Part shown: one piece after another, positions 38,001 to 46,439 of the stretch | Layout of the letters: the number at the start of each line of letters is the position of its first letter | Position numbering within the stretch: position 1 is the first letter of the stretch | Source: Hydrogenophaga sp. | GTDB taxonomy: Bacteria; Pseudomonadota; Gammaproteobacteria; Burkholderiales; Burkholderiaceae_C | Assembly: GCA_030653975.1 (NCBI GenBank) | Contig: JAURYH010000011.1 | Location: forward strand, 1 to 52,403 | Direction: 5' to 3' | Length of the DNA: 52,403 nucleotides | Notes under the pieces: model-generated | Told to the model about the DNA's origin: nothing | Database searches by the model: none | Seen by the model: only the letters and a program-made list of their open reading frames with translations | Translations under genes and position numbers: made by a program

Positions 38001-38471
38001 ATGAAAACCTGGATCAAACGCACCCTCATCGGACTGACCACCGCCACCGTGGTGCTCGGCGGCCTCACCGCCTGCGGCAGCCGTGGCGACCACGCCCGTG
38101 GCTGGAGCGACGAGCGCGTCACCGAAATGCGCGGCAAGGCCATCGAGCGCATCAGCAGCAAGCTCGAACTCAACGCCGAACAGAAGCAGAAGCTCGGCGT
38201 GCTGGCCGATCAAATGATCGCCCAGCGCAAGGCCTTCCGGGGTGAGGGCGCCGACCCGCGTGCCGACATCCAGGCCCTGGTCGCCGGCGAGAAGTTCGAC
38301 CGCGCCAAGGCGCAGACCCTGCTCGACCAGAAGACCGCTGCCGTGCAGGGCAACGCGCCCAAGGTGCTGGCCGCGCTGGCCGATTTCTACGACAGCCTCA
38401 ATGCCGAGCAGCAGAAGCAGGTGCGCGAGAAGCTGGACAAGCGCGGCCACGGCCGCTGGGGTCGGGGCTGA
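38001..38471 (+). CDS. Spy/CpxP-like periplasmic lipoprotein
   Basis: A 156-residue envelope protein. The N terminus has a signal peptide ending in a lipobox (LTAC, Cys25), so it should be a lipoprotein rather than a free periplasmic protein as for Spy. The mature part is helical and charged, with the repeated LNAEQKQK and LNAEQQKQ motifs that mark Spy/CpxP chaperones (LTxxQ). These proteins buffer envelope protein damage. It stands before a CpxR/CpxA-like pair, the expected place for an accessory sensor or chaperone. Confidence 0.8.
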   Translation: MKTWIKRTLIGLTTATVVLGGLTACGSRGDHARGWSDERVTEMRGKAIERISSKLELNAEQKQKLGVLADQMIAQRKAFRGEGADPRADIQALVAGEKFDRAKAQTLLDQKTAAVQGNAPKVLAALADFYDSLNAEQQKQVREKLDKRGHGRWGRG

Positions 38472-38481
38472 ACGCGGGGTG

Positions 38482-38796
38482 ATGGCCGTGTCACCCGCCA
38501 TCGCACCGCTCCACCAGCTGGCACAGCAAAGCCGGTCCTGCGCGCCGGCCCTGCTGGCCGGGGCCGACGATCCGCACGCCGAGCTGCTCGCCATGGTGTG
38601 GGGTCCGCGCTTCGATCGCGAACACGCGCTCGGCCTGTGGGCCCGGCTGTCGCAGCGGCAACCGGCCGCGGCGCTGCCGGTGCTGCCGGCCCTGCTGTCG
38701 GTGGCCGACCACTTCGACACGCTGGACTCGCCCGTGCAGCACCGCGTGCGCCGCCTGATCCTGCGCCACCGCGCGCTGGGCGAAACAGCAATGTGA
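38482..38796 (+). CDS. Hypothetical protein between spy-like gene and response regulator
   Basis: A 104-residue Ala/Leu-rich protein, predicted soluble and helical, with no signal peptide or recognisable domain. It begins 10 nt after the Spy-like gene and ends 9 nt before the response regulator, so it is almost certainly part of the same operon. The in-frame reading upstream of 38482 is a shadow. Basic residues gather at the C terminus (VQHRVRRLILRHRALG). Function unknown. Confidence 0.6.
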   Translation: MAVSPAIAPLHQLAQQSRSCAPALLAGADDPHAELLAMVWGPRFDREHALGLWARLSQRQPAAALPVLPALLSVADHFDTLDSPVQHRVRRLILRHRALGETAM

Positions 38797-38805
38797 CAAT
38801 GCCGC

Positions 38806-39507
38806 ATGCACCGCATCCTGCTGATCGACGACGATCAAAACCTCGGCCCTCCGCTGGCGACCTACTTCCAGCGCTTTGAGCTGCAGCTCGTCCACGCCAC
38901 CCGCCCCAGCGAAGGCCTGGCGCGACTGCGCATCGAGAGCTTCGATGCCGCGATTCTCGACGTGATGCTGCCCGAGATGGACGGCTTCGAACTCTGCCGC
39001 ACCATCCGCAAGGACAGCGACATTCCCATCATCATGCTCACCGCGCGCGGCGACGTGATGGACCGTGTGGTCGGGCTCGAACTCGGTGCCGACGACTACC
39101 TGCCCAAACCCTTCGAGCCGCGCGAACTGGTCGCCCGCGTCCAGACCGTGCTGCGCCGGCGCAAGCCCAACGGCAACGGGAACCCGGCGGTGATGAGCGC
39201 TGCGCCCACGCTGCAGTTCGAGGGCCTGAGCATCGACACCGCGCGCCGCAGCGTCACGCGCCAGGGCCAGGAGATCGAGCTGACGGGCACCGAATACGAG
39301 CTCCTGCTCCTGCTCGCCCGCGAGCCCGGCCGCGTGTACAGCCGCGACGACATCCTCAACCAGCTGCGCGGCCACGAGGCCGAGCTCTACACCCGCGCGG
39401 TGGACATCGTGGTCAGCCGCCTGCGCAAGAAGCTGGAGCCGCTGGACTGCATCAAGACCCTGCGCAACGCCGGCTACTCGCTCGCGCTGCGCCGCACCCA
39501 GCCATGA
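38806..39507 (+). CDS. OmpR/CpxR-like response regulator
   Basis: A 233-residue two-domain regulator. The receiver domain (1-120) has the acidic pair in LLIDDDQ, the phosphorylated Asp52 in LDVMLPEMDG, Thr79 and Lys101 (LPKPFEP). The C-terminal winged helix contains ELTGTEYELLLLLA and VVSRLRKKLE, the recognition helix of the OmpR class. With the Spy-like lipoprotein upstream it most likely controls envelope stress genes, as CpxR does. It overlaps the sensor kinase gene by 4 nt (ATGA). Confidence 0.93.
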   Translation: MHRILLIDDDQNLGPPLATYFQRFELQLVHATRPSEGLARLRIESFDAAILDVMLPEMDGFELCRTIRKDSDIPIIMLTARGDVMDRVVGLELGADDYLPKPFEPRELVARVQTVLRRRKPNGNGNPAVMSAAPTLQFEGLSIDTARRSVTRQGQEIELTGTEYELLLLLAREPGRVYSRDDILNQLRGHEAELYTRAVDIVVSRLRKKLEPLDCIKTLRNAGYSLALRRTQP

Positions 39508-40904
39508 ACACCGGCCCAACCGAAAACGCCACCGGCTCCTCCTGGAAGCGCGCCAAGCACCGCCTGGCGCACTCCATCAAGCTGCGCATGGTGCTGGTGT
39601 TCCTGCTGCTGGCCGCGGCCATGACCTTCGTGTTCATCACCGGCGCGCAGCGCGCTTTCTCCATTGGCTGGCGCGAGGCCGCGCGCCCGCTGCTCATGGA
39701 TTACGTGGACCACCTGACCCGCGAAGTCACAGCGCAAGGGGGTGCGCCGAGCATCGAAAGCGCCCGCGCCATCACCGAGCGCCTGCCACTCACCGTGCGC
39801 ATTGCCGGCCCACAAGTCAACTGGGCCTCGCACCCCGATCAGGGGCCGAACGACTGGTTGCGCGACAACCCCGAGGACGCCGACCGCCGGGGGCATGAAG
39901 ACTGGGGTGGCGGCAAGGACTGGCAACGCATCCTGAAACGCAGCACCGCCGACGGCCACAGCATCGAGTTCGGCATCAACGGTGCGGCCTTCGAACGCCG
40001 CCCGCGCATGGTCGGCTATGCGCTCGCGGCCTTGCTCGTGCTCACATTGCTCGCCTGGCTCTACGTGCGCCGCCTGCTCAAGCCGCTGGATGCCATCGGT
40101 GCCGGTGCGCGCCGCTTTGGCGCCGGGGATTTCAGCCAGCCCATTCCCGAGCGTTGCCTGCACGGCCCCGACGAACTGGGTGAACTCGCCGCCACCATCA
40201 ACACCATGGGGCAAGACATCCACCAGATGCTCGACGCCAAGCGCGCCCTGCTGCTCGCCATCAGCCACGAACTGCGCAGCCCGCTCACGCGTGCGCGACT
40301 CAACACCGAGCTGTTGCCCGAGACTGCGGAGGTGAACCCGCAGCGCGAAGCCCTGCTGCGCGACCTGCAGGAAATGGCCCACCTCATCACCGACCTGCTG
40401 GAGAGCGAACGCCTCTCGGGTCAACACGCCGCGCTGCAGCGCGAACCGGTGGCGCTGGCCGCGCTGGCGAAAGAAGTCGTGGCCGATGTGCTGGCGCGTC
40501 AACCCCTGCGTCCCGACGCAAGACCCGAGATCATCTTCCAGGCCGATCCCCAACTGCCCACGTTGCCGCTCGACCCCACGCGCATCCGCCTGCTGCTGCG
40601 CAACCTGCTCGACAACGCGCTGCGCCACAGCACCGGCGCGCCGCTGCCACCCGAGCTGCACCTGCGAAACGGGGGCCAGGGCATTCAGATCGAGGTGCGC
40701 GACCACGGCCCGGGCGTGCCCGAAGACCAGATTCCCCACCTGGCCGAACCCTTCTTCCGCCCCGATACCGCCCGCACCCGCGCGCAGGGCGGTGTGGGTC
40801 TGGGGTTGCATCTTTGCAAGCTGGTGGCGCAGGCGCACGGTGGCACGTTTGCCGTGCGCAACGCGCAGCCGGGGCTGGCTGTCACGGTGACGCTGCCGGG
40901 TTGA
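39504..40904 (+). CDS. CpxA-like sensor histidine kinase
   Basis: A 466-residue membrane kinase. Two membrane segments (about 27-47 and 170-187) flank a periplasmic sensor of about 120 residues, then a HAMP domain (190-240), the phospho-acceptor His255 in SHELRSPL, and the ATP-binding domain with the N box NLLDNALRHS and G boxes DHGPGVPED and GGVGLGLHL. It phosphorylates the regulator encoded just upstream. The periplasmic part contains an unusual Gly/Trp/Asp-rich stretch (HEDWGGGKDW). Signal unknown. Confidence 0.93.
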   Translation: MNTGPTENATGSSWKRAKHRLAHSIKLRMVLVFLLLAAAMTFVFITGAQRAFSIGWREAARPLLMDYVDHLTREVTAQGGAPSIESARAITERLPLTVRIAGPQVNWASHPDQGPNDWLRDNPEDADRRGHEDWGGGKDWQRILKRSTADGHSIEFGINGAAFERRPRMVGYALAALLVLTLLAWLYVRRLLKPLDAIGAGARRFGAGDFSQPIPERCLHGPDELGELAATINTMGQDIHQMLDAKRALLLAISHELRSPLTRARLNTELLPETAEVNPQREALLRDLQEMAHLITDLLESERLSGQHAALQREPVALAALAKEVVADVLARQPLRPDARPEIIFQADPQLPTLPLDPTRIRLLLRNLLDNALRHSTGAPLPPELHLRNGGQGIQIEVRDHGPGVPEDQIPHLAEPFFRPDTARTRAQGGVGLGLHLCKLVAQAHGGTFAVRNAQPGLAVTVTLPG

Positions 40905-40964
40905 AAGTCCCCGAGGTTGACGCGGGGCAGCCCATGCGATCGGGTGATGTGTCATGCTGAAAGC

Positions 40965-42767
40965 ATGAACACCCCCACGCTCCCCGGTTTCGCCACCGCG
41001 CCCACCCGCTTCCTGTTTTTCACCGGCAAGGGCGGTGTCGGCAAAACCTCGCTTTCCACCGCCACCGCCATCGCGCTGGCCGACGCGGGCCAGCGCGTGC
41101 TGCTGGTCAGCACCGACGCGGCTTCCAATCTCGACGAAATGCTCGGCGTGCCGCTGTCCAACCGGCCGGTGGCCGTGCCCGGTGTGCCCGGCCTGCACAT
41201 GCTCAACATCGATCCCGACACCGCCGCCGAGGCCTACCGCCAGCGCGTGCTCGCGCAGCTCGATGCCAGCGCCAGCGACGACGAGCGCCAGACCGTGCGC
41301 GAACAGCTCTCGGGCGCCTGCACCACCGAAATCGCCGCCTTCGACGAATTCGCCGCGCTGCTGGCGGGCGAGGGCATAGACGGTGGCTACGACCACGTGG
41401 TCTTCGACACCGCGCCCACCGGCCACACCCTGCGCCTCTTGAGCCTGCCCAAGGCCTGGACCGGCTTCCTCGCCGGCAACGACCGCGGCGCCTCCTGCCT
41501 CGGCCCGCACTCCGGCCTGAAGATGCAGGAAGCGCGTTTCAACGCCGCGCTGCAGGCGCTGAGCGACCCCGCGCTCACCACCGTCGTGCTCGTCACCCGG
41601 CCCGACCCGCGTCCCATGCAGGAAGCCGCGCGCACTGCCGAAGAACTGCGCCAGCTCGGCCTGGCCAACCAGCGCCTGGCCGTCAACGGCGTGTTCCACG
41701 CCACCAGCGCCAGCGACCCGATTGCCAACGCCATCGAAGCGCTGGGCCGTGAGGCGCTTGACACAATGCCCGACGCGCTGGCCCGCCTGCCGCGCGACGA
41801 AGTGCCACTGCGCCCGTTCGACACCGTGGGCCTGCCCGCGCTGCGTGCGCTGCTGCAAGGCGGTGATGTGACCGCCCCTGCGACCACGTCGGCAACGGCC
41901 GTGTTGCCCGCCGAACCCCTGAGCCGCATGGCCGACGAGCTCGCCGCCGTCGGCCACGGCCTCATCATGGTCATGGGCAAAGGTGGCGTGGGCAAGACCA
42001 CCATCGCCGCCGCGCTCGCCGTGGGCCTGGTGCAGCGCGGCCACAGCGTGCATCTCACCACCACCGACCCGGCCGCCCACGTGGCCGACGCGCTGAACGG
42101 CAGCCTCCAAGGCCTCAAGGTCGGCCGCATCGACCCCAAGGCCGAGACCGCCGCCTACATCGCGAAGATCATGGCCACGCGCGGCAAGGCGCTGGACGAA
42201 CAAGGCCAGGCCCTGCTGCTCGAAGACCTGCAATCGCCCTGCACCGAAGAAGTGGCCGTGTTCCACGCCTTCAGCCGCGTGGTCAACGAAGCGCGCAGCG
42301 CCTTCGTGGTGCTCGACACCGCGCCCACCGGCCACAGCCTGCTGCTCATGGACGCCACCGGCGCCTACCACCGCCAGATGACGCAGCAGTACGAAGGCCA
42401 GGCAGCCGCCAAAGGCCTGCACATCATCACGCCGCTCATGCGCCTGCAAGACGCCAGCATGACGCGCGTGATCATCGTCACCTTGCCCGAAGTCACCCCG
42501 GTCAGCCAGGCCGCCGCGCTGCAGGACGACCTGCGCCGCGCCCAGATCGAACCCTGGGCCTGGGTCATCAACAAAAGCATCGCCGCCACCGGCACGACAG
42601 ACCCGCTGCTGCAGGCGCGGCTGGCGGGTGAAATCCGGCAGACGGAGCGCATTGCGGGTGGGCTGGCGAAGCGCACGTTTGTGCTGCCCTGGTTGCCGGA
42701 GTCTCCGGTGGGGGTGGCGGCATTGGGCGCATTGGTGACACCAGATTCAGCTGCCGAAACTCATTGA
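40965..42767 (+). CDS. arsA: ArsA-type duplicated ATPase
   Basis: A 600-residue protein made of two homologous ATPase halves. Each has a P-loop GKGGVGKT (residues 21-28 and 338-345) and the signature DTAPTGH (VVFDTAPTGHTLRLL and VVLDTAPTGHSLLL). The three cysteines that bind As(III)/Sb(III) in E. coli ArsA have counterparts: Cys119 (GACTTEIAAFDEF), Cys178 (ASCLGP) and Cys426 (SPCTEEVAVFHAF). It should be a metalloid-stimulated ATPase that energises an ArsB pump, yet no arsB, arsC, arsD or arsR lies nearby. Start at 40965; a longer reading from 40917 is unlikely. Confidence 0.88.
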   Translation: MNTPTLPGFATAPTRFLFFTGKGGVGKTSLSTATAIALADAGQRVLLVSTDAASNLDEMLGVPLSNRPVAVPGVPGLHMLNIDPDTAAEAYRQRVLAQLDASASDDERQTVREQLSGACTTEIAAFDEFAALLAGEGIDGGYDHVVFDTAPTGHTLRLLSLPKAWTGFLAGNDRGASCLGPHSGLKMQEARFNAALQALSDPALTTVVLVTRPDPRPMQEAARTAEELRQLGLANQRLAVNGVFHATSASDPIANAIEALGREALDTMPDALARLPRDEVPLRPFDTVGLPALRALLQGGDVTAPATTSATAVLPAEPLSRMADELAAVGHGLIMVMGKGGVGKTTIAAALAVGLVQRGHSVHLTTTDPAAHVADALNGSLQGLKVGRIDPKAETAAYIAKIMATRGKALDEQGQALLLEDLQSPCTEEVAVFHAFSRVVNEARSAFVVLDTAPTGHSLLLMDATGAYHRQMTQQYEGQAAAKGLHIITPLMRLQDASMTRVIIVTLPEVTPVSQAAALQDDLRRAQIEPWAWVINKSIAATGTTDPLLQARLAGEIRQTERIAGGLAKRTFVLPWLPESPVGVAALGALVTPDSAAETH

Positions 42768-42777
42768 TTTCATTTGC

Positions 42778-42818
42778 TTTTCCGTGGAGATCGAGACAAT
42801 TTGGTTTCACACGGAAAA
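42778..42818. repeat. 9-bp inverted repeat after arsA
   Basis: TTTTCCGTG (42778-42786) and CACGGAAAA (42810-42818) are perfect inverted arms with a 23-nt spacer, 10 nt past the arsA stop. No T-run follows. It may be an operator or the edge of the following two-gene module. Confidence 0.45.
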
Positions 42819-42921
42819 CGGGGTGCGCCTCCCCGCGATCTGCTCGGCGCGGGTATCAATCGGTGCCCGGGTCTTTTCAGGCCTTGTGATGAGCAGTTCC
42901 GCATGGTGCGGAAGAGACCGC

Positions 42922-42950
42922 TTGCGAGCATGGGCTTCATGTTTTATATT
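42922..42950 (+). promoter_or_regulatory. Promoter of the HTH/nucleotidyltransferase pair
   Basis: TTGCGA (42922-42927) and TATATT (42945-42950) are separated by exactly 17 nt. Transcription would start near 42957, leaving a leader of only about 25 nt. Confidence 0.65.
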
Positions 42951-42977
42951 CTGTATTCAAGATTTGCGAATACAGAA
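42949..42977. promoter_or_regulatory. Perfect 10-bp dyad operator
   Basis: TTCTGTATTC (42949-42958) and GAATACAGAA (42968-42977) pair perfectly across a 9-nt spacer. The left arm overlaps the -10 element and the right arm ends 4 nt before the start codon, so a bound protein would block both transcription start and the ribosome site region. This fits autorepression by the winged-helix protein. Confidence 0.75.
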
Positions 42978-42981
42978 CGAA

Positions 42982-43641
42982 ATGCAACTCAAACCCCAAG
43001 ATTTCCTGGTCGCCCTCAAGCTCGTGGCTTGGGGTGAGCAGCGCTGGACGTATGCACGTCTGGCGCAGGAGCTGGGCTTGAGCGCCTCGGAGGCGCACGC
43101 AGCCGTGAAGCGTGGTCTGCAGGCCGGGCTGTTGGTCGACGCGGCATTGCTCGCGCCGCCGCCCGCTGCGGCGCCGGGCGCTCAGGAGGCTGCAGCCATT
43201 TACCGGGTGCGTGCCAAACCACGCCGCGCCCTGGCTGAAGCGGCCAGCAGTGCCGACAACCCGGCGCGGGTGCACAGCCGCAACCTCGCTGAGTTCGCGG
43301 TGCACGGAGCGAAGTACGCCTTTGCGGCAGACCGGTTGCCGGTGGCGGTGGGCGTGCCCACGAGCCACAGTGCGCCCGCATTTGCCGGCGTGTTTGCGCC
43401 GGGGTCTGACGACTGGGTATGGCCGCACCCCAATGGCACGGCCCGCGGGCAGGGGCTGGCGCCTTTGCACCCCAGCGCTCCCTTCGCAGCCATGCAAGAC
43501 GCCAAGCTCTACGAAATGTTGGCCCTGTTTGACGCCCTGCGCGTCGGTCGCGCCCGGGAGCGGGGCATGGCGCTTAAGCGGCTACCGCTGTTGATCTATC
43601 CGGACGGCCCCAAGCCCGAAGAGAGGCCCATGTATGGCTGA
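42982..43641 (+). CDS. Winged-helix protein, putative antitoxin/autorepressor
   Basis: A 219-residue protein whose first ~55 residues form a likely winged helix: FLVALKLVAWGEQRWTYARL, then ELGLSASEAHAAVKRGL as the recognition part and LLVDAALL. The middle (about 80-150) has an unusual composition and may bind its partner. It overlaps the nucleotidyltransferase gene by 8 nt and is preceded by a promoter with a perfect dyad. That gene order and control match type IV AbiE-like systems, where the HTH protein is antitoxin and repressor. I do not recognise a named family; the role is inferred. The ATG at 42982 places the winged helix at the N terminus. Confidence 0.68.
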   Translation: MQLKPQDFLVALKLVAWGEQRWTYARLAQELGLSASEAHAAVKRGLQAGLLVDAALLAPPPAAAPGAQEAAAIYRVRAKPRRALAEAASSADNPARVHSRNLAEFAVHGAKYAFAADRLPVAVGVPTSHSAPAFAGVFAPGSDDWVWPHPNGTARGQGLAPLHPSAPFAAMQDAKLYEMLALFDALRVGRARERGMALKRLPLLIYPDGPKPEERPMYG

Positions 43642-44314
43642 CCCCAACATCGAGCTGCTTTCGGGAATGGCGCACGCCATGGGGCCGTTGTGCGAGCAGG
43701 TGGTTTTCGTGGGTGGCTGCGCAACGGGTTTGCTCATCACCCAACCGTTGGTGGCAGACGCCCGCGCCACGGAAGATGTGGATGCGATTGTGGAAGTGGC
43801 CTCCTTGGTCGGGTATCACGCGCTGGTGGAGCAACTGATGAAGCGCGGATTCAAGCAGACCATGGCTGACAACACGCCACCGTTTCGCTGGTTCTGGCAA
43901 GGCATGCAGCTGGACCTGGTGCCGCTGGATGAGAAGGTGCTCGGCTTTGCGAACCGTTGGTACAAGCCTGGTTTTGAGGCGGCCCACATCGCGACGCTGC
44001 CTTCGGGCCTGTCCTTGCGCCATCTGACAGCTCCTTATTTCGTTGCCACCAAGCTGGAAGCCTTCAAGGACCGCGGCAACAACGACGTCTATCTGAGTCA
44101 CGACCTGGAGGACATCATCACGGTGGTCGATGGTCGCGAGGAACTGGTGGCAGAGTTGGCCTCCGCTCCATTCGAAGTTCGCCACTTCGTTGCGCAGGCC
44201 TTTCAAGCAGTGTTGAATCATCCCGACTTTTCGAACGTGTTGCCTGGGATCGTTTCGCAGAGCACTCGCGCCGGTCTGGTACTCAGGCGGTTTGCAGACA
44301 TCGCCAAGCTGTAG
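43634..44314 (+). CDS. AbiEii-like nucleotidyltransferase, putative toxin
   Basis: A 226-residue protein with the marks of a DNA-polymerase-beta-type nucleotidyltransferase: VGGCATGLL (residues 26-34), the metal pair DVD at 48-50, and a third acidic residue near Asp94 in MQLDLVPLD. Further on, TKLEAFKDRGNNDVYLSHDLED matches the K-L-x-A-x3-R...D-L-x-D pattern of AbiEii/DUF1814 toxins. Such enzymes transfer nucleotides to tRNA or other targets and stop growth, often upon phage infection. No defence activity is shown here; the assignment rests on motifs and the coupled upstream gene. Confidence 0.68.
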   Translation: MADPNIELLSGMAHAMGPLCEQVVFVGGCATGLLITQPLVADARATEDVDAIVEVASLVGYHALVEQLMKRGFKQTMADNTPPFRWFWQGMQLDLVPLDEKVLGFANRWYKPGFEAAHIATLPSGLSLRHLTAPYFVATKLEAFKDRGNNDVYLSHDLEDIITVVDGREELVAELASAPFEVRHFVAQAFQAVLNHPDFSNVLPGIVSQSTRAGLVLRRFADIAKL

Positions 44315-44356
44315 AAAGAACCCGCTCGTTCGAAGTGCGTTGAAAGGAACACTGCA

Positions 44357-44785
44357 TTGAAAACCCTCCCCATCCGCCTCATCCCTGGTCAAGACCTGCG
44401 CGAAGCGCTCGAAGCCGCCGTGCGCGCCCAAGGCTGCCAGGCCGCGTTCGTGCTCTCGGGCATCGGCAGTCTGGTGGATGCGCGCATCCGCTTTGCCGGG
44501 GCAGACGAGCCGCTGTGCATCTGTGGGGACTCGGAGATCCTGAGCCTGTCGGGCACGGTGGGCGTGGGTGCCCCGAATGGAGACAAGAGGGGCCATTCGC
44601 ATCTGCACATGGCCGTGGCGGCCGCGACGGGCGAGGTGTTCGGCGGCCATGTGGCGCCGGGTTGCCGGGTGCGCACCACGGCCGAGGTGTTGCTGGCGCT
44701 GTTGCCCGAATGGGCGTTCACGCGCGAGCCGGATACCGCGACCGGCTATGCGGAACTGGTGGTGAAGGCGCGTGATGGCACGTGA
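44357..44785 (+). CDS. PPC (DUF296) domain DNA-binding-like protein
   Basis: A 142-residue single PPC/DUF296 domain. The LRLIPGQDLREALEAAV-like start, the GIGSLVDARIRF strand and the His cluster RGHSHLHMAVA fit the family; the three His probably bind a metal. In plants this domain is fused to AT-hooks, while the bacterial proteins are trimers of unknown role. The start codon is TTG at 44357, with AAAGGAA upstream; no ATG fits. It ends 22 nt before the convergent ferredoxin reductase gene. Confidence 0.82.
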   Translation: MKTLPIRLIPGQDLREALEAAVRAQGCQAAFVLSGIGSLVDARIRFAGADEPLCICGDSEILSLSGTVGVGAPNGDKRGHSHLHMAVAAATGEVFGGHVAPGCRVRTTAEVLLALLPEWAFTREPDTATGYAELVVKARDGT

Positions 44786-44807
44786 GGCCTGAGCCTCGCG
44801 CAGCCGC

Positions 44808-46055
44808 TCACTTCACCAGCAGGCTCGCCAGATCAAACGCCACATCGGCCGCCTGCTCGCGCGTGGGCGAGACACCGGCGTCGAGCAGCTTGCGCACCTG
44901 CAGGTGGTCTTTGCTGGCGTTGACGCTGTCGGCGGCGATGAGCTGCTCGCCCTTGAAGTGGTAGACGGTGAATGCGCCCGCAGCCATGTCGCCGCGCACG
45001 GCCCAGCCGTCGGCGCCCATGGACAGGCCGGCCATCTGCAGCTTCTTGTCGTACTGGTCGCTCCAGAACCAGGGCGTGGCGGTGAAGGGGCGCTCTTGCC
45101 CGAGCAGCGCGGCGGCGGCGCTCTTGCCCTGCTCGGTGGCGTTCTGCACCGATTCGAGCCGCAGCAGGCTGCCGTCGGCCAGGCGGCGCGCGGTGCAGTC
45201 GCCGGCGGCCACGATGAGCGGGTCGCTGGTGCGGCAGCAGGCGTCGACCACGATGCCACGGTCGCATTCAAGGCCCGCGGCTTGCGCGAGCTGGTGATTG
45301 GCGCTGACGCCGATGCCCACCACCACCAGGCCCGCGGGCACGACGCTGCCGTCGGCGAGTTTCACGCCGGTCACACCGTTCGCGTCGGCTTCGATGGCGG
45401 CGACCTGCGCGCCCAGCAGCAGCTGCACGCCGTGGCCGCGGTGCAGCTCGGCGTACCAGTCGCTCAGCACCGGCGCGAGCACGCGACCGAGCAGGCGCGG
45501 CGCGGCTTCGAGCACGGTGACGGCCAGGCCTTTCTTGCGCGCGGTGGCCGCCACTTCGAGGCCGATGAAGCCGCCGCCGATGATCACCACCGGGCGTTGT
45601 TGTTCGATGCAGGCCGCCAGGCGGTCGGCGATGGCGCTGGCGTCGTCGCGCGTGCGCAGGGCCAGCACGCCGGGCGCGTCGCCGCCGGGCAGGGGCAGGG
45701 CACGCGGTGTGCTGCCGGTGGCGAGCACGAGGCCGGTGTAGGGCAGCATGCTGCCGTCGCCCTGGATCACGGTCTGGGCACTGCGGTCGATGGCCTTGAC
45801 GGTCACGCCGGTGCGCAGCGTGATGTTCTTGCGCGCCAGCATTTCGGGCGCGCGCATCACCAGTTGCGCCGCTTCGATCTCGCCGGCCATCCAGGCTTTG
45901 GAGAGCGGTGGGCGGTGGTAGGGGCCGTGGGGCTCGTCGCCCAGCATCGTGATGGGGCCCTCAAAGCCACCGCTGCGCAGGGCTTCGGCGGTCATCACGC
46001 CGGCCTGACCCGCGCCGACGATGACGATGCCGGCCGCGCTGACTTCGGCGCTCAT
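44808..46055 (-). CDS. NAD(P)H-ferredoxin reductase of the P450 system
   Basis: A 415-residue flavoprotein of the putidaredoxin-reductase type. It has the FAD motif IVIVGAGQAGVMTAEAL, the NAD motif VVIIGGGFIGLEVAATA, the FAD-site Asp in VAAGDCTAR, and the C-terminal ESVQNATEQGKSAA of the family. It passes electrons from NAD(P)H to the ferredoxin encoded just upstream. The start at 46055 overlaps the ferredoxin stop by 4 nt (ATGA); an upstream in-frame extension is a shadow. It is the last gene of the three-gene P450 operon. Confidence 0.92.
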   Translation of the reverse strand: MSAEVSAAGIVIVGAGQAGVMTAEALRSGGFEGPITMLGDEPHGPYHRPPLSKAWMAGEIEAAQLVMRAPEMLARKNITLRTGVTVKAIDRSAQTVIQGDGSMLPYTGLVLATGSTPRALPLPGGDAPGVLALRTRDDASAIADRLAACIEQQRPVVIIGGGFIGLEVAATARKKGLAVTVLEAAPRLLGRVLAPVLSDWYAELHRGHGVQLLLGAQVAAIEADANGVTGVKLADGSVVPAGLVVVGIGVSANHQLAQAAGLECDRGIVVDACCRTSDPLIVAAGDCTARRLADGSLLRLESVQNATEQGKSAAAALLGQERPFTATPWFWSDQYDKKLQMAGLSMGADGWAVRGDMAAGAFTVYHFKGEQLIAADSVNASKDHLQVRKLLDAGVSPTREQAADVAFDLASLLVK

Positions 46056-46375
46056 TCCTGGCATTCCGGCAGGTGCACCACGCCGCCTTCCAGTGCGGGG
46101 CCGGCCTTGATCTGGCAGGCCAGGCGGCTGTTGGGGCGGCGTTCGGCGGTCACGTTTTCCAGCATGTCGAGCTCGCCCTGCGAGGGCGCGGGCAGCACGC
46201 CGGCCAGCAGCTCGTCGACATAGCAGTGGCAGGTGGCGCAGGCGCAGGAGCCGCCGCATTCGCCGACGATGCCGTCCACGCCGTTGGCGGTGGCGCCCTG
46301 CATCAGGCTCCAGCCGTCGGCGAGGTTGAGGGTGGTGGACTGGCCGTTGGCCTCGATGAAGGTGATGTTTGCCAT
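46052..46375 (-). CDS. [2Fe-2S] ferredoxin (adrenodoxin/putidaredoxin type)
   Basis: A 107-residue soluble ferredoxin. The cluster ligands follow the C-x5-C-x2-C pattern in GECGGSCACATCHCYV, with the fourth Cys in SRLACQI. The ferredoxin carries electrons from the reductase to the P450. GGAG precedes the ATG at 46375. It lies 64 nt behind the P450 gene and overlaps the reductase gene, so all three are made together. Confidence 0.93.
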   Translation of the reverse strand: MANITFIEANGQSTTLNLADGWSLMQGATANGVDGIVGECGGSCACATCHCYVDELLAGVLPAPSQGELDMLENVTAERRPNSRLACQIKAGPALEGGVVHLPECQE

Positions 46376-46439
46376 GGTGTCTCCAGAAAACAAAAAGGCG
46401 CTGCCCGGTTGCAGGCAGCGCGATGTTAGGGGCAACGGT

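Noticed and set aside
39474..42449. Very long open frame of 991 codons on the minus strand
   Set aside because: It is antisense to the histidine kinase and arsA genes, is rich in His, Arg and Gly as expected for a shadow frame in GC-rich DNA, and matches no protein type.
42778..42818. Intrinsic terminator of arsA
   Set aside because: The dyad has a 23-nt spacer and no T-run after it; it is listed only as an inverted repeat.
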